This document shows, one piece after another, positions 9,309 to 18,121 of a stretch of DNA of 64,000 nt (position 1 is the first letter of the stretch; each line of letters starts with the position of its first letter). The notes beneath the pieces are model-generated. The model was given only the letters and a program-made list of their open reading frames with translations. It ran no database searches and was not told where the DNA came from. Both the position numbers and the translations under genes were made by a program. Source of the stretch: Nannocystis pusilla (GTDB lineage Bacteria > Myxococcota_A > Polyangia > Nannocystales > Nannocystaceae); NCBI RefSeq assembly GCF_020073745.1, contig NZ_JAIRAU010000043.1, positions 1 through 64,000 on the forward strand. The letters are read 5' to 3'.

Positions 9309-10475
9309 ATGCAAGACAGCGGGTCATCCAGTCAACGCAAGCGCCCTCGGCCCCTGGTGCTCGACGTCCACGTCCCGGCCGAGAGCCGCAATTATCCGGT
9401 GCTCATCGGCCGCGGCATGTTGTCGCGGATCGGCACGGAGCTGCGGCAGCGGCTCGGCGGGGCAAATTCGGTCGCGCTCATCACCGACGCCACGGTGGCG
9501 CGTCTGCACGGCGCGGCGGCGCGGGCCAACCTCGAGGCGCACGGCTTCCAGGTCGTGCCGATCGTCGTTCCCGCGGGCGAGGTGCACAAGACGATGCCGA
9601 CGCTGCTCGGCGTGCTCGAGCAGATGATCTCGGGCGGTCTCGGGCGGAGGGACGCCGTCGTCGCGCTCGGCGGCGGAGTCATCGGCGACCTCTCGGGTCT
9701 GGCGGCGGCGCTGTTCATGCGCGGGATCCCGGTCGTGCAGGTGCCGACCTCCTTGCTCGCCCAGGTCGACGCCTCGGTCGGGGGCAAGGTCGCGGTCGAC
9801 CTCCCTGGCGCCAAGAACATGGTCGGGGTGTTTCACTTCCCGTTGTTCGTCGCCATCGACCCCGAGGTCCTGAGCTCGTTGCCCGACCGCGAGCTGGCGC
9901 AGGGTCTGGCCGAGATGCTCAAGCACGCGCTGCTGTTCTCGGGCGACCACCTCGAGCAGCTGCTGAACCGGGCCGACGCCATCTACGCGCGCGACGTCGA
10001 CGTGATCACGCCGCTGGTGGCGACCTCGGTCGGGCTCAAGGCGGCGTGTATCGGGCGCGACCCGTGGGAGCAGGGCGAGGCGGGCAAGGGCCGCGTGTTG
10101 CTCAACCTCGGGCACACCATGGCGCACGCGATCGAGGCCGCCTCGAACTACGAGGTGCCGCACGGCGACGCGGTGGCGCTGGGGTTGCGGGCGGCGGCGC
10201 GGGTCTCGGAGCTCAAGGGGGTCGCCGAGCCGGGGCTCGAGCCGATGGTCGCGCAGGCGCTGGCGCGGCTGCGGTTGCCGCAAGATCTCGACGCGTGGTT
10301 GGTCGGGGAGCGCGGCGGAGCGGTCGAGCGGGCGCTCTCCGTCGACAAGAAGCGCGTCGGCGGGACCGTGAGTTACGTGGCGTTGGCGCGGGTCGGCGAG
10401 CCTTTGGTGTTGCCGCTGACGCCGCGCGAGATCTTGGGGCTGCTGCGGCAGCGGGCGCAATTGCCCGCGGAGTGA
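9309..10475 (+). CDS. aroB: 3-dehydroquinate synthase
   Basis: AroB cyclises DAHP to 3-dehydroquinate with NAD and a divalent metal. The 388 residues contain the NAD-binding VALGGGVIGDLSGLAAALF, the substrate-binding QVPTSLLAQVDASVGGKVAVD, LPGAKNMVGVFHFP, and the metal-ligand regions GLAEMLKHALLF and LNLGHTMAHAIE. The N-terminal 17 residues are extra relative to most AroB. It is 8 bp after aroK and almost certainly co-transcribed. The aroK-aroB order after pil genes is the arrangement known from Pseudomonas and other proteobacteria. Confidence 0.95.
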   Translation: MQDSGSSSQRKRPRPLVLDVHVPAESRNYPVLIGRGMLSRIGTELRQRLGGANSVALITDATVARLHGAAARANLEAHGFQVVPIVVPAGEVHKTMPTLLGVLEQMISGGLGRRDAVVALGGGVIGDLSGLAAALFMRGIPVVQVPTSLLAQVDASVGGKVAVDLPGAKNMVGVFHFPLFVAIDPEVLSSLPDRELAQGLAEMLKHALLFSGDHLEQLLNRADAIYARDVDVITPLVATSVGLKAACIGRDPWEQGEAGKGRVLLNLGHTMAHAIEAASNYEVPHGDAVALGLRAAARVSELKGVAEPGLEPMVAQALARLRLPQDLDAWLVGERGGAVERALSVDKKRVGGTVSYVALARVGEPLVLPLTPREILGLLRQRAQLPAE

Positions 10476-10595
10476 TCGGCGCGTGCGCCCGCGGCTCGGA
10501 TGACGGGTGCGAAGGCGTCGTTGCGGCCGAGTTGAGGCTTGCCAGAACCGATTTGCTCTGCCAACCTGGCGGCCCGCGCGAGGACTGCGCCAACC

Positions 10596-10946
10596 ATGAA
10601 AGACACCCTCAAATCCATCGTCGACAAGATCCCGGGCGCCAAGGGCGCCATTCTGATGGGCTTTGATGGCATCGCCGTCGAGCAGTACGACGGCGGCAGC
10701 GGGGTCGACATCGAGGGCATCGCCACCGAGTTCTCGTTCCGGTTCGTCGAGCTGCTGAAGGCCACCAAAGCGCTCGAACTCGGGGCGCTGACCGACATCA
10801 CGATCAAGGCCGAGCGCGGCACGCTGCTGGTGCGCTGCCTGTCCGACGAGTTCTTCACGATCGTGCTGCTGGCCGACTCGGGGAGCTTCGGCAAGGGTCG
10901 CTGGGTGCTGAAGTCCGCGGCTCCGGACTTGCTGGCGAGCCTGTAG
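10596..10946 (+). CDS. Roadblock/LC7 domain protein
   Basis: The 116-residue product is a single Roadblock/LC7 domain: an N-terminal helix (MKDTLKSIVDKIPGAKGAIL), the strand pair MGFDGIAVEQYDG, a central helix (EFSFRFVELLKATKAL), then DITIKAERGTLLVRCLSDEFFTIVLLA. Members of this family (MglB is the best known in myxobacteria) form dimers that regulate small Ras-like GTPases. No GTPase gene is in the window. The gene lies 120 bp after aroB and only 7 bp before aroQ. I rejected a longer upstream start because it would add a Cys/Arg-rich leader outside the domain. Confidence 0.85.
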   Translation: MKDTLKSIVDKIPGAKGAILMGFDGIAVEQYDGGSGVDIEGIATEFSFRFVELLKATKALELGALTDITIKAERGTLLVRCLSDEFFTIVLLADSGSFGKGRWVLKSAAPDLLASL

Positions 10947-10953
10947 GCGGCGA

Positions 10954-11409
10954 ATGTCGGCGGCGCCGCGGGTGCTCGTGCTCCACGGGCCCAACCTCAA
11001 CTTGCTGGGCCAGCGCGAGCCGGGCATCTACGGCGCGCAGACGCTGGCCCAGCTCGACGCCTCGCTTCACACGCTGGCGGCCGAACTCGGGGCCGAGCTC
11101 ACCTGTCGGCAGAGCAATCACGAGGGCGTGCTCCTCGACTGGATCCACGCAGCGCACGGCACGGCCGACGGCATCATCATCAATCCGGGCGCCTACACGC
11201 ACACGAGCGTGGCGATACAGGACGCACTGCGTGCGGTGCCCGTGCCGGCGATCGAGGTCCACCTGAGCAACCTCTACCGCCGCGAAAGCTTGCGCCAGGT
11301 CAGCCTGTCTGGCGTAGCATGTGTCGGCGTCATCATGGGCCTCGGCACCGCCTCGTATCACCTCGCTCTGCGCTACCTCGTAGCCGAGCACACGGTCCGC
11401 CCGTCATGA
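10954..11409 (+). CDS. aroQ: Type II 3-dehydroquinate dehydratase
   Basis: AroQ converts 3-dehydroquinate to 3-dehydroshikimate in the step after AroB. The 151 residues carry every type II hallmark: LHGPNLNLLGQREPGIYG with catalytic Tyr26, the SNHEG loop, IINPGAYTHTSVAI with the substrate-binding Asn, and the catalytic His in EVHLSN, then the Arg region YRRESLRQVS. It is the usual dodecamer-forming length. The accB gene follows after 39 bp, an aroQ-accB-accC order common in bacteria. Confidence 0.95.
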   Translation: MSAAPRVLVLHGPNLNLLGQREPGIYGAQTLAQLDASLHTLAAELGAELTCRQSNHEGVLLDWIHAAHGTADGIIINPGAYTHTSVAIQDALRAVPVPAIEVHLSNLYRRESLRQVSLSGVACVGVIMGLGTASYHLALRYLVAEHTVRPS

Positions 11410-11448
11410 GCGACGCGCCCGGGACCGTTCGACCCTGACGGAGAGTGC

Positions 11449-11958
11449 ATGTCGTCCGAACCTCGGGATTCGTCTCCACGGCCTGATTCGCTGCCGGACC
11501 TGCGGTATATCCGCGAGCTGGCCAAGGTGCTTCGCCAGAACGAGCTCGACGAGATCGAGATCGAGAGCGGGGAGCACCGGGTGCTCCTGCGCCGCACCAG
11601 CGCGGTCGAGGCCGCCGCGGTCGCGCCGCGGCCGGTGGTCTACGAAGCGGCCCCGGCGGCGGCGCCTGCCCCGGTCGCGGCGCCGGCGCCGACTGCGCCG
11701 GTGGCACCGGCGCAGGCCGGAACTTTCATCACATCACCGTTCGTGGGCACCTTCTACCGCTCGGCGAGCCCCGACTCGCCCTCGTTCGTCGAGGTCGGTA
11801 GCACCGTTCAGCGCGGCCAGACGCTGTGCATCGTCGAGGCGATGAAGCTGTTCAACGAGCTCGAGGCCGAGTTCCCGTGCGTGATTGAGGAAATTTTGCT
11901 CGACAACGCCAAACCGGTGGAATACGGCGCGAAGCTGTTCCGGGTTCGCAAGCTCTGA
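11449..11958 (+). CDS. accB: Biotin carboxyl carrier protein of acetyl-CoA carboxylase
   Basis: AccB carries biotin for malonyl-CoA synthesis in fatty-acid biosynthesis. The 169 residues comprise an N-terminal helix region, an Ala/Pro-rich hinge (about 52-90) and the biotinyl domain (about 91-169). The biotinylation motif is EAMKLFNEL with Lys133. The thumb loop SASPDSP is also present, as in AccB. The stop overlaps the accC ATG by one base (TGATG), so the pair should be translationally coupled. Confidence 0.95.
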   Translation: MSSEPRDSSPRPDSLPDLRYIRELAKVLRQNELDEIEIESGEHRVLLRRTSAVEAAAVAPRPVVYEAAPAAAPAPVAAPAPTAPVAPAQAGTFITSPFVGTFYRSASPDSPSFVEVGSTVQRGQTLCIVEAMKLFNELEAEFPCVIEEILLDNAKPVEYGAKLFRVRKL

Positions 11959-13385
11959 TGCCGACCAAGACGCCGCAACCGACCGCGCCGCGGCCCGCGC
12001 CGCCGCTGAAGCAGATCCGCAAGGTCCTGATCGCCAATCGGGGCGAGATCGCGCTGCGCGTGATCCGGGCCTGCCGCGAGCTCGGCATCCGCACCGTCGC
12101 CGTCTACTCGACGGTCGACGAGCACGCGCTGCACGTCCGCTTCGCCGACGAGGCGGTCTGCATCGGTCCCGGGCCGTCGTCGCAGAGCTACCTCAACATC
12201 AAGAACATCATCGCGGCCGCCGAGCTGACCGGTGCCGACGCGGTCCACCCCGGCTACGGCTTCCTGTCCGAGCGGGCCGAGTTCGCCGAGATCGTCCAGA
12301 AGTGCAAGCTGACGTTCATCGGACCTGACCCCTCGCACATGCGCGTCATGGGCGACAAGGTCACGGCGCGGCAGACGATGGATCGCTCGGGCGTCCCGGT
12401 GCTGCCGGGGACCGGCGTCCTGACCAGCGCCGCGCACGCCGTGGCCGAGGCGGAGCGGATCGGGCTGCCGGTCATCCTCAAGGCCTCGGCGGGCGGCGGC
12501 GGCCGCGGCATGAAGATCGTCCGCGACATCAAGCTGCTGCCGCAGACCCTGCAGACGGCGCAGGTCGAGGCGCTGAAGGCGTTCGGCTGCGGCGACATGT
12601 ACCTCGAGCGCTACGTCCAGAGCCCGCGCCACGTCGAGGTCCAGGTCGTCGCCGACCAGCACGGCAACGCCAACCACCTGCTGGAGCGCGAGTGCTCGGT
12701 CCAGCGGCGCCACCAGAAGGTGCTCGAAGAGGCCCCCTGCTCGGCCCTCAGCGAGCCCCTGCGGCGGGAGATGTGCGCGGCGGCCGTCGCGGCCGCCAAG
12801 GCCATCGGCTACCACTCGCTCGGCACCATCGAGTTCCTGCTCGACGGCGACCGGTTCTACTTCATGGAGATGAATACGCGCGTCCAGGTCGAGCACTGCG
12901 TGACCGAGATGATCACCGGCGTCGACCTCGTGCAGGAGCAGATCCGGCTGGCCACGGGTGAGCCGTTGGGGCACCTGATGCGCGAGTTCCGGCCCCGCGG
13001 GCACGCGATCGAGTGCCGGATCAACGCCGAAGACCCGATCAAATTTGCGCCCCAGCCGGGGACGATCTCGGCACTGCACTTCCCGGGTGGCTACGGGGTC
13101 CGGGTCGACAGCCACATGTACCAGGGCATCACGGTTCCGCCCTACTACGACTCGATGCTGGGCAAGCTGATCGTGCACGCCCCCGACCGCCAGCAGGCGA
13201 TCCGGCGGATGCAGCGCGCGCTCGGCGAAACTGTCATCGAGGGCATCCAGACCAATATCCCGCTCCATCGGTGGCTTCTCAAGCAACCGGCGTTCATTAG
13301 TGGTAAATACGATACCCACTTCCTCGAGTCGTCGCTCGACCCCGAGGCCGTGCGTGCCGAGGCCGACGCCGAAGCGCAAGCCTGA
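11958..13385 (+). CDS. accC: Biotin carboxylase subunit of acetyl-CoA carboxylase
   Basis: AccC carboxylates biotin on AccB using ATP and bicarbonate. After a 17-residue polar leader, the ATP-grasp enzyme shows KVLIANRGEIALRVIRA, the glycine-rich ATP loop ASAGGGGRGMKIV, VEVQVVADQHG, ERECSVQRRHQK and EMNTRVQVEHCVTE with the catalytic Glu/Arg residues. Length (475) is normal for AccC plus the leader. It follows accB with a one-base overlap and precedes the TPR gene by 20 bp. The carboxyltransferase genes accA and accD are not here. Confidence 0.96.
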   Translation: MPTKTPQPTAPRPAPPLKQIRKVLIANRGEIALRVIRACRELGIRTVAVYSTVDEHALHVRFADEAVCIGPGPSSQSYLNIKNIIAAAELTGADAVHPGYGFLSERAEFAEIVQKCKLTFIGPDPSHMRVMGDKVTARQTMDRSGVPVLPGTGVLTSAAHAVAEAERIGLPVILKASAGGGGRGMKIVRDIKLLPQTLQTAQVEALKAFGCGDMYLERYVQSPRHVEVQVVADQHGNANHLLERECSVQRRHQKVLEEAPCSALSEPLRREMCAAAVAAAKAIGYHSLGTIEFLLDGDRFYFMEMNTRVQVEHCVTEMITGVDLVQEQIRLATGEPLGHLMREFRPRGHAIECRINAEDPIKFAPQPGTISALHFPGGYGVRVDSHMYQGITVPPYYDSMLGKLIVHAPDRQQAIRRMQRALGETVIEGIQTNIPLHRWLLKQPAFISGKYDTHFLESSLDPEAVRAEADAEAQA

Positions 13386-13405
13386 AGGAGAAAAGAAGGA
13401 AAAGG

Positions 13406-16400
13406 GTGGCGTTCAACCGCGACAAGGCACTGGCAGCCGCTGCGAAGTTCGCGGCGAAGGGTCAGCACGATCGGGCGGCGAGGGAGTACGCGGCGGTCGT
13501 CGAAGCTGACCCTTCGGACATCCGCTCATGGCTCCTCTACGCCGACGCGCTGCGGCAGATGGGTGACACCGCCGGGGCGAGCGAGCGCTTCATGTTCGTC
13601 GGCAAGCACTACACCGACGCCGGCGAGCACCAGAAGGCGCTCGCGGTCTACCGGCAGGTGCTGCAGATCGACTCCGGCCGGCTCGACGTGCAGGCCAAGG
13701 TCGCGGCGCTCTACAAGGAGCTGAACCGCATCCAGGACGCGATCGCCACCTACGAGTTCGTCGCCCAGGCGTACTTCCAGAGCGGCCAGATCGTCGAGGG
13801 CCTCGAGGGCTTCCGCATGGTCGCCGAGCTCGACCCGGGCGCCGTCGGCAAGCGGCTGCGGCTGGCCGAGCTGTACTCGCGCGAGGGCATGGTGCCGCAG
13901 GCCGTGGAGCACTTCCGGCTCGCGGCCGACAAGCTGTTCGCCGACCGCCGGATCGACGACTACATCCGCGTCGCCGAGCGGCTCATCTATCACAAGGAAG
14001 ACGACCTGCCGGTCCTGCGCTCGCTGGCGCGGATCTACCTGTCGCAGAACGAGAACCGGCGCGCGCTGGTCAAGCTGAACGCGCTGCTGCGCTCGGCCCC
14101 CGCCGACCCCGAGGGCCTCGAGCTGCTGGCCGACACGTTCGTCGCGCTGGGCAAGCAGGACAAGTCGGTCAGCGTGCTGCAAGAGCTGGCCAAGGAGCAG
14201 CGCAAGGGCGGGCGCAAGGCCAAGCTGCTGGCCGCCCGCGTGCTGCGCAAGGCGCTCGCGCTCGCGCCCGAGAACGCCGAGGAGCTCAAGAAGACCGCCG
14301 CCGAGATCGACGCCGAGATCGCGGCGATGCCCGTCGACCCCAAGGACCGGGAGGAAGAGGGCCTCGACATCGACGTCGTCGAGGAGGAGGCGGCGGCGCA
14401 GACCGGAACCGACCTCGAGCTCGACGTGGAAGTCGAGGACGTCCCTTCGCGCCCTTTCGCGGGAGTGGGCGCGAATCTGGCGCCCAGCGCCGCGGAGGAG
14501 CCTGAGGACAACGTCGGCGACGTCGACAAGCTGCTGCTCGAGGTCCGGGTCTACATCAAGTACAAGATGTTCGAGCACGCGCTCGGACACCTCGACTCGA
14601 TCTTCGTCCGCGACGCCAGCAACGTGCAGGCGCTCGAGCTGCAGGCCTCGATCCTCGAGGCGCTCGGCCGCAACCCCGAGGCCGCCGACACCTACGCCCG
14701 CCTGGCTCAGCTGGTCTCCTCGCGCGACCTCAAGCTGGCGCGCGACCACGTCGAGCGCGCCCTGAAGCTCGCGCCCAACCACACCAAGGCCGAGATGGTC
14801 CAGGCCGCGCTCGAGGCCGGCGCCAGCCAGCCCGACGAGGCCGCGCCGCTGGTCCGCGGCATCAAGCACGAGCGCCTCGCCGGCGACGCCGAGGCGCCCC
14901 CGCCGGTCGCCGGCCAGAGCGGCGCCGGCCTGAACTCGCCGGCCGACTCGGCCCGCTCGGCGCTCGTTCCGGATGTCTCTTCGGACACGTCCACAGAGAC
15001 AGGTTCCAAGGCGCAGGTCGACGACCTGACGCCGACGCCCGCGCCTGCGCCGCCGCCGGAGCCACCCCAGGCCGCCGCCGCTGCCGAAGAGGCCGCGCCC
15101 GCCCGCGAGACCAGCGGGCTCAAGGACCTGGCGCTCGGCCTGGCCGCGCCCCCGTCCCGCGACGAGGGCGACAGCGCCGTCAAGTCGCCGCTGCCGGGCA
15201 AGTTCCCCGAGAAGACGCCGCTGCCGCGGGTCGGCAGCGAGAAGACGCCGCTGCCCGGGTTCAAGCCGCCCGCCAAGCCGCTGGCCAAGTCGGCTGGCTC
15301 GGAGGACCTGTCCGCAGAGACAGCTGCTCCCGAGGCCGCGAAGCCCGAGGCCGCGAGCTCGCCGGCCGACGCCGGCGCGAAGCCGCCGCGTCGGCCGCCG
15401 GCCCGCCCGCCGACCGAGAAGTCGGACGCCAAGGCGGCGCCGCGCGCGGAGGAGGTCGAGGAGCTCGAGGCGGAGGAGGTCGAGGAGGTCGAGGAGCTCG
15501 AGGAGATCGTCGAGGCCGCGCCGGAGCCGGCGCCGCGCAAGCCGGCGCCGCCCAAGAAGGCCCCGCCGAAGCTGGCCCGCCCGCCGCAGCGCCCGACGCC
15601 CCCCATCAAGCCCAGGGCCGCCAAGCCCGACGCCGCGCCCGAGGCGAAGCCGGACGTCCGCACCGACAGCGTCGTGACGGCCGCGCCCGCAGCGGCGAAG
15701 ACCGAGGCTGTCCCGACGGACAGCTCGGAGAAGAGCGTAGCCGGGGCGAAGGTCGAAGCTGCCGCGACGGACAGCCCGGAGAAGATCGAGGCCGGCGCGA
15801 AGGCCGAGGCTGTCCCGACGGACAGCTCGGAGAAGAGCGAGGCCGGGGCGAAGGCCGAGGCTGCCGCGACGGACAGCCCGGAGAAGATCGAGGCCGGCGC
15901 GAAGGCCGAGGCTGTCTCGACGGACAGCCCGGAGAAGATCGAGGCCGACGCAAAGGCCGAGGCTGTCCCGACGGACAGCGCCGACAAGCCCGCCGCCAGC
16001 GACGCCGCGGCGACCGAGGCCAGGCCCGAAGCTGTCCCGGCGGACAGCTCGGCGAAGGCCGAGGCACCTGTCCCCGCGGACAGCTCGGCGACGACCCCGG
16101 CAGCTGCGGAGACGAAGCCCGAGACGGCGCAGGCGAAGGCCGAGGCCGCGAAGGTCGAGGCCGCGAAGTCCGAGGTCGCCAAGCCGACGAGCGTGCCGAA
16201 GGCGGAGATCGTCCGGGCGACCAACCCCTCGGCCAAGTCCGAGGCCGCCGCCAGGCTGCGGGCGCTGCGCCCCGGCGCGAAGCCGGCGAAGCCGATCACA
16301 CGGCTCGAGAGCAAACCGCCCGCGACGCCCGCGGCCAAGCCTGAAGCTGCCCGTTCGGACAGCCCGAGCCCGGCGCCGGCGAGCGAGACGAAGCCCGCCG

Positions 16401-17989
16401 ACGCGGCGAAGCCGGCGGACAGCACGAGCGAGACCGTAGCGAAGCCCGCGGACGCGAGCGAGGCGAAGCCCGCCGACGCGGCGGCGGCGGCGCCTGCGGA
16501 AGCGATCGAGGCGAAGCCTGCGGAAGCGATCGAGGCGAAGCCCGTCGACGCGTCGGAAGCGAAGCCCGCCGACGCGATCGAGGCGAAGCCCGTCGACGCG
16601 TCGGAAGCGAAGCCCGCCGACGCGATCGAGGCGAAGCCCGTCGACGCGTCGGAAGCGAAGCCCGCCGACGCGATCGAGGCGAAGCCCGTCGACGCGTCGG
16701 AAGCGAAGCCCGCCGACGCGACGGAGGCGAAGCCCGCCGACGCGACGGAGGCGAAGCCTGCGGAAGCGACGGAGGCGAAGCCCGCCGACGTGATCGAGGC
16801 GAAGCCCGCGGACGCGATCGAGGCGAAGCCTGGCGAAGCGACGGAGACGAAGCCCGCCGACGCGATCGAGGCGAAGCCCGTCGAAGCGATCGAGGCGAAG
16901 CCTGCGGAAGCGACGGAGACGAAGCCCGCAGAGGCGACCGAGGCCACGACGCCCGCCGCCAGCCCGGCCGACGCCGCGAGCGAGGCGAAGCCCGAGGCCG
17001 AGGCGAAGCTCGAAGCTGTCTCTCCGGACAGCTCGGCCGCCGAGCCCTCGGCGGCCACCGCGGCTGTCCTCGCGGACAGCAAGCCCGAGGCGCCCGAGGC
17101 CGTCGCCGCACCTGTCCCGCAGGACAGCCAGCCCGCCCCGGCCACACCTGTCTCGGCGGACAGCGAGTCCACCGACGCGGCGGCTCAGCCGCCGGCCGAG
17201 GAGCTCGACGCGGTCGAGGAGCTCGAGCCGGTCGAGGAGATCTCGGCGGAGGAGCCGGCCGCGCCGGACTACCCCGACATCACCGACGAGATCGAGGAGC
17301 TGCGCTTCTTCATCAAGAGCCGCTTCGAGGACGACGCCCAGTTCACGTACCTCGAGCTGCAGCGGCGCTACCCGGGGCACCCGGCGCTCGACGAGTTCGC
17401 CGACCGCTTCGCCACCGGCGCCAAGCTCGAGTCGGCCGCCGCGCCGGTGACGATCGAGGACACCCCGCCGCCGGTCGCCCCCGCCGCTCCGGCCGCGGCC
17501 AGCCCCGGGCGCACCGTGCAGCGCCTGGAGGACGAGGACGACGAGGACGACTTCCTGTCCTCGATCTTCGACGAGCCGTCGCCCACCAGCCGCAAGAAGT
17601 CGTCGCAGCAGCGGGCCGTCGCCACGCTCACCGAGCAGGCCGACGCCCAGACCTACTTCGACCTCGGCATGGCCTATCACGAGATGGGCCTCATCGACGA
17701 CGCGCTGACCCAGTTCGGCCTCGCCGCCGCCGACAGCACCTGGCAGTCGCGGGCCAAGGTGATGATCGCCGACCTCCGGATCCTCCGCGGCGAGCCCTCG
17801 GTCGCCGTGGCCGCCCTGCGCGAGGCGGTCGACGCCGCCAACGACGAGGACGAGCGCGACGCGGCCCAGTACCGCCTCGCCGAGGTCTACATGACCCTCG
17901 GCGACCCCGCCGCCGCCGCCGCCGCGCTGCGCGACGTGAGCCCCGGCTACCGCGATCGCGACGAGCTGCTGGCCGAGCACGAAGGCTGA
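13406..17989 (+). CDS. Giant TPR protein with a long Ala/Lys/Glu/Pro repeat linker
   Basis: The product has 1527 residues from a GTG preceded by purine-rich AAGGAGAAAAGAAGGAAAAGG. Residues 1-290 are tetratricopeptide helices (e.g. AAREYAAVVEADPSDIRSWL, LAVYRQVLQIDSGRLDVQ). An acidic stretch follows, then further TPRs (about 370-480). Residues about 490-1290 are a low-complexity, surely disordered linker containing a 17-residue tandem repeat (VPTDSSEKSEAGAKAEA type) and a longer EAKPADAIEAKPVDAS array. Residues 1290-1527 return to a folded TPR tail (YFDLGMAYHEMGLIDDAL). There is no signal peptide. I do not recognise an orthologue; it is probably a scaffold. The linker carries about 15 copies of the dispersed palindrome. 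Confidence 0.88.
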   Translation: MAFNRDKALAAAAKFAAKGQHDRAAREYAAVVEADPSDIRSWLLYADALRQMGDTAGASERFMFVGKHYTDAGEHQKALAVYRQVLQIDSGRLDVQAKVAALYKELNRIQDAIATYEFVAQAYFQSGQIVEGLEGFRMVAELDPGAVGKRLRLAELYSREGMVPQAVEHFRLAADKLFADRRIDDYIRVAERLIYHKEDDLPVLRSLARIYLSQNENRRALVKLNALLRSAPADPEGLELLADTFVALGKQDKSVSVLQELAKEQRKGGRKAKLLAARVLRKALALAPENAEELKKTAAEIDAEIAAMPVDPKDREEEGLDIDVVEEEAAAQTGTDLELDVEVEDVPSRPFAGVGANLAPSAAEEPEDNVGDVDKLLLEVRVYIKYKMFEHALGHLDSIFVRDASNVQALELQASILEALGRNPEAADTYARLAQLVSSRDLKLARDHVERALKLAPNHTKAEMVQAALEAGASQPDEAAPLVRGIKHERLAGDAEAPPPVAGQSGAGLNSPADSARSALVPDVSSDTSTETGSKAQVDDLTPTPAPAPPPEPPQAAAAAEEAAPARETSGLKDLALGLAAPPSRDEGDSAVKSPLPGKFPEKTPLPRVGSEKTPLPGFKPPAKPLAKSAGSEDLSAETAAPEAAKPEAASSPADAGAKPPRRPPARPPTEKSDAKAAPRAEEVEELEAEEVEEVEELEEIVEAAPEPAPRKPAPPKKAPPKLARPPQRPTPPIKPRAAKPDAAPEAKPDVRTDSVVTAAPAAAKTEAVPTDSSEKSVAGAKVEAAATDSPEKIEAGAKAEAVPTDSSEKSEAGAKAEAAATDSPEKIEAGAKAEAVSTDSPEKIEADAKAEAVPTDSADKPAASDAAATEARPEAVPADSSAKAEAPVPADSSATTPAAAETKPETAQAKAEAAKVEAAKSEVAKPTSVPKAEIVRATNPSAKSEAAARLRALRPGAKPAKPITRLESKPPATPAAKPEAARSDSPSPAPASETKPADAAKPADSTSETVAKPADASEAKPADAAAAAPAEAIEAKPAEAIEAKPVDASEAKPADAIEAKPVDASEAKPADAIEAKPVDASEAKPADAIEAKPVDASEAKPADATEAKPADATEAKPAEATEAKPADVIEAKPADAIEAKPGEATETKPADAIEAKPVEAIEAKPAEATETKPAEATEATTPAASPADAASEAKPEAEAKLEAVSPDSSAAEPSAATAAVLADSKPEAPEAVAAPVPQDSQPAPATPVSADSESTDAAAQPPAEELDAVEELEPVEEISAEEPAAPDYPDITDEIEELRFFIKSRFEDDAQFTYLELQRRYPGHPALDEFADRFATGAKLESAAAPVTIEDTPPPVAPAAPAAASPGRTVQRLEDEDDEDDFLSSIFDEPSPTSRKKSSQQRAVATLTEQADAQTYFDLGMAYHEMGLIDDALTQFGLAAADSTWQSRAKVMIADLRILRGEPSVAVAALREAVDAANDEDERDAAQYRLAEVYMTLGDPAAAAAALRDVSPGYRDRDELLAEHEG
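14973..15323. repeat. First palindrome copies in the TPR linker
   Basis: Copies are at 14973-14988 (ATGTCTCTTCGGACAC), 14987-15002 (degenerate) and 15308-15323 (CTGTCCGCAGAGACAG). The first has the same core as the three intergenic copies at 23.4-23.9 kb. The 14973 copy starts at codon position 2 and the 15308 copy at position 1, so they were not all copied from each other in frame. Confidence 0.6.
15700..15980. repeat. 51-bp tandem array, one 16-bp palindrome per unit
   Basis: Palindromes start at 15708, 15759, 15810, 15861, 15912 and 15963, exactly 51 bp apart. Each has the form CTG(T/C)C(C/T/G)-CGAC-GGACAG. The unit encodes 17 residues. Because 51 is divisible by three, expansion or contraction keeps the frame. 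Confidence 0.9.
16032..17163. repeat. Further palindromes flanking the EAKP array
   Basis: Copies are at 16032-16047, 16068-16083, 16347-16362, 17016-17031, 17064-17079, 17112-17127 and 17148-17163, all ending GGACAG. Spacers differ (CGGC, CCGC, GTTC, CTCC, TCGC, CGCA, CGGC) while both arms are kept, which points to conservation of the palindrome rather than simple tandem copying. Confidence 0.8.
16431..16937. repeat. 24/48-bp tandem coding repeat (EAKPADAIEAKPVDAS)
   Basis: The unit GCGAAGCCCGNNGANGCG recurs about every 24 bp. Between about 16533 and 16715 a 48-bp double unit is repeated almost exactly about four times. Near-identity at the DNA level implies recent expansion. The repeats stay in frame and extend the disordered linker. 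Confidence 0.85.
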
Positions 17990-18121
17990 GCCGTGCGGCT
18001 TGTCACGCCTCTCGGACGGCGTCACGCGCTCGCGGCCTGCCCGGCCGCGGGCCTGCGTGCGCGCCCAGGCTTGTGATCGTGGCGGCCCTCTGGTACTGGA
18101 CCGTCCCCGCTTTCGCTCGCC

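Noticed and set aside
15708..15723. Palindrome as a LexA- or Fur-type operator
   Set aside because: Most copies are inside genes or at gene ends rather than in promoters, and the sequence does not match operators I know for those regulators.
15700..16937. Regular repeats that might suggest a CRISPR array
   Set aside because: Units are in-frame coding repeats with no unique spacers and no cas genes nearby. The same holds for the 181-bp units at 23.6-23.9 kb.
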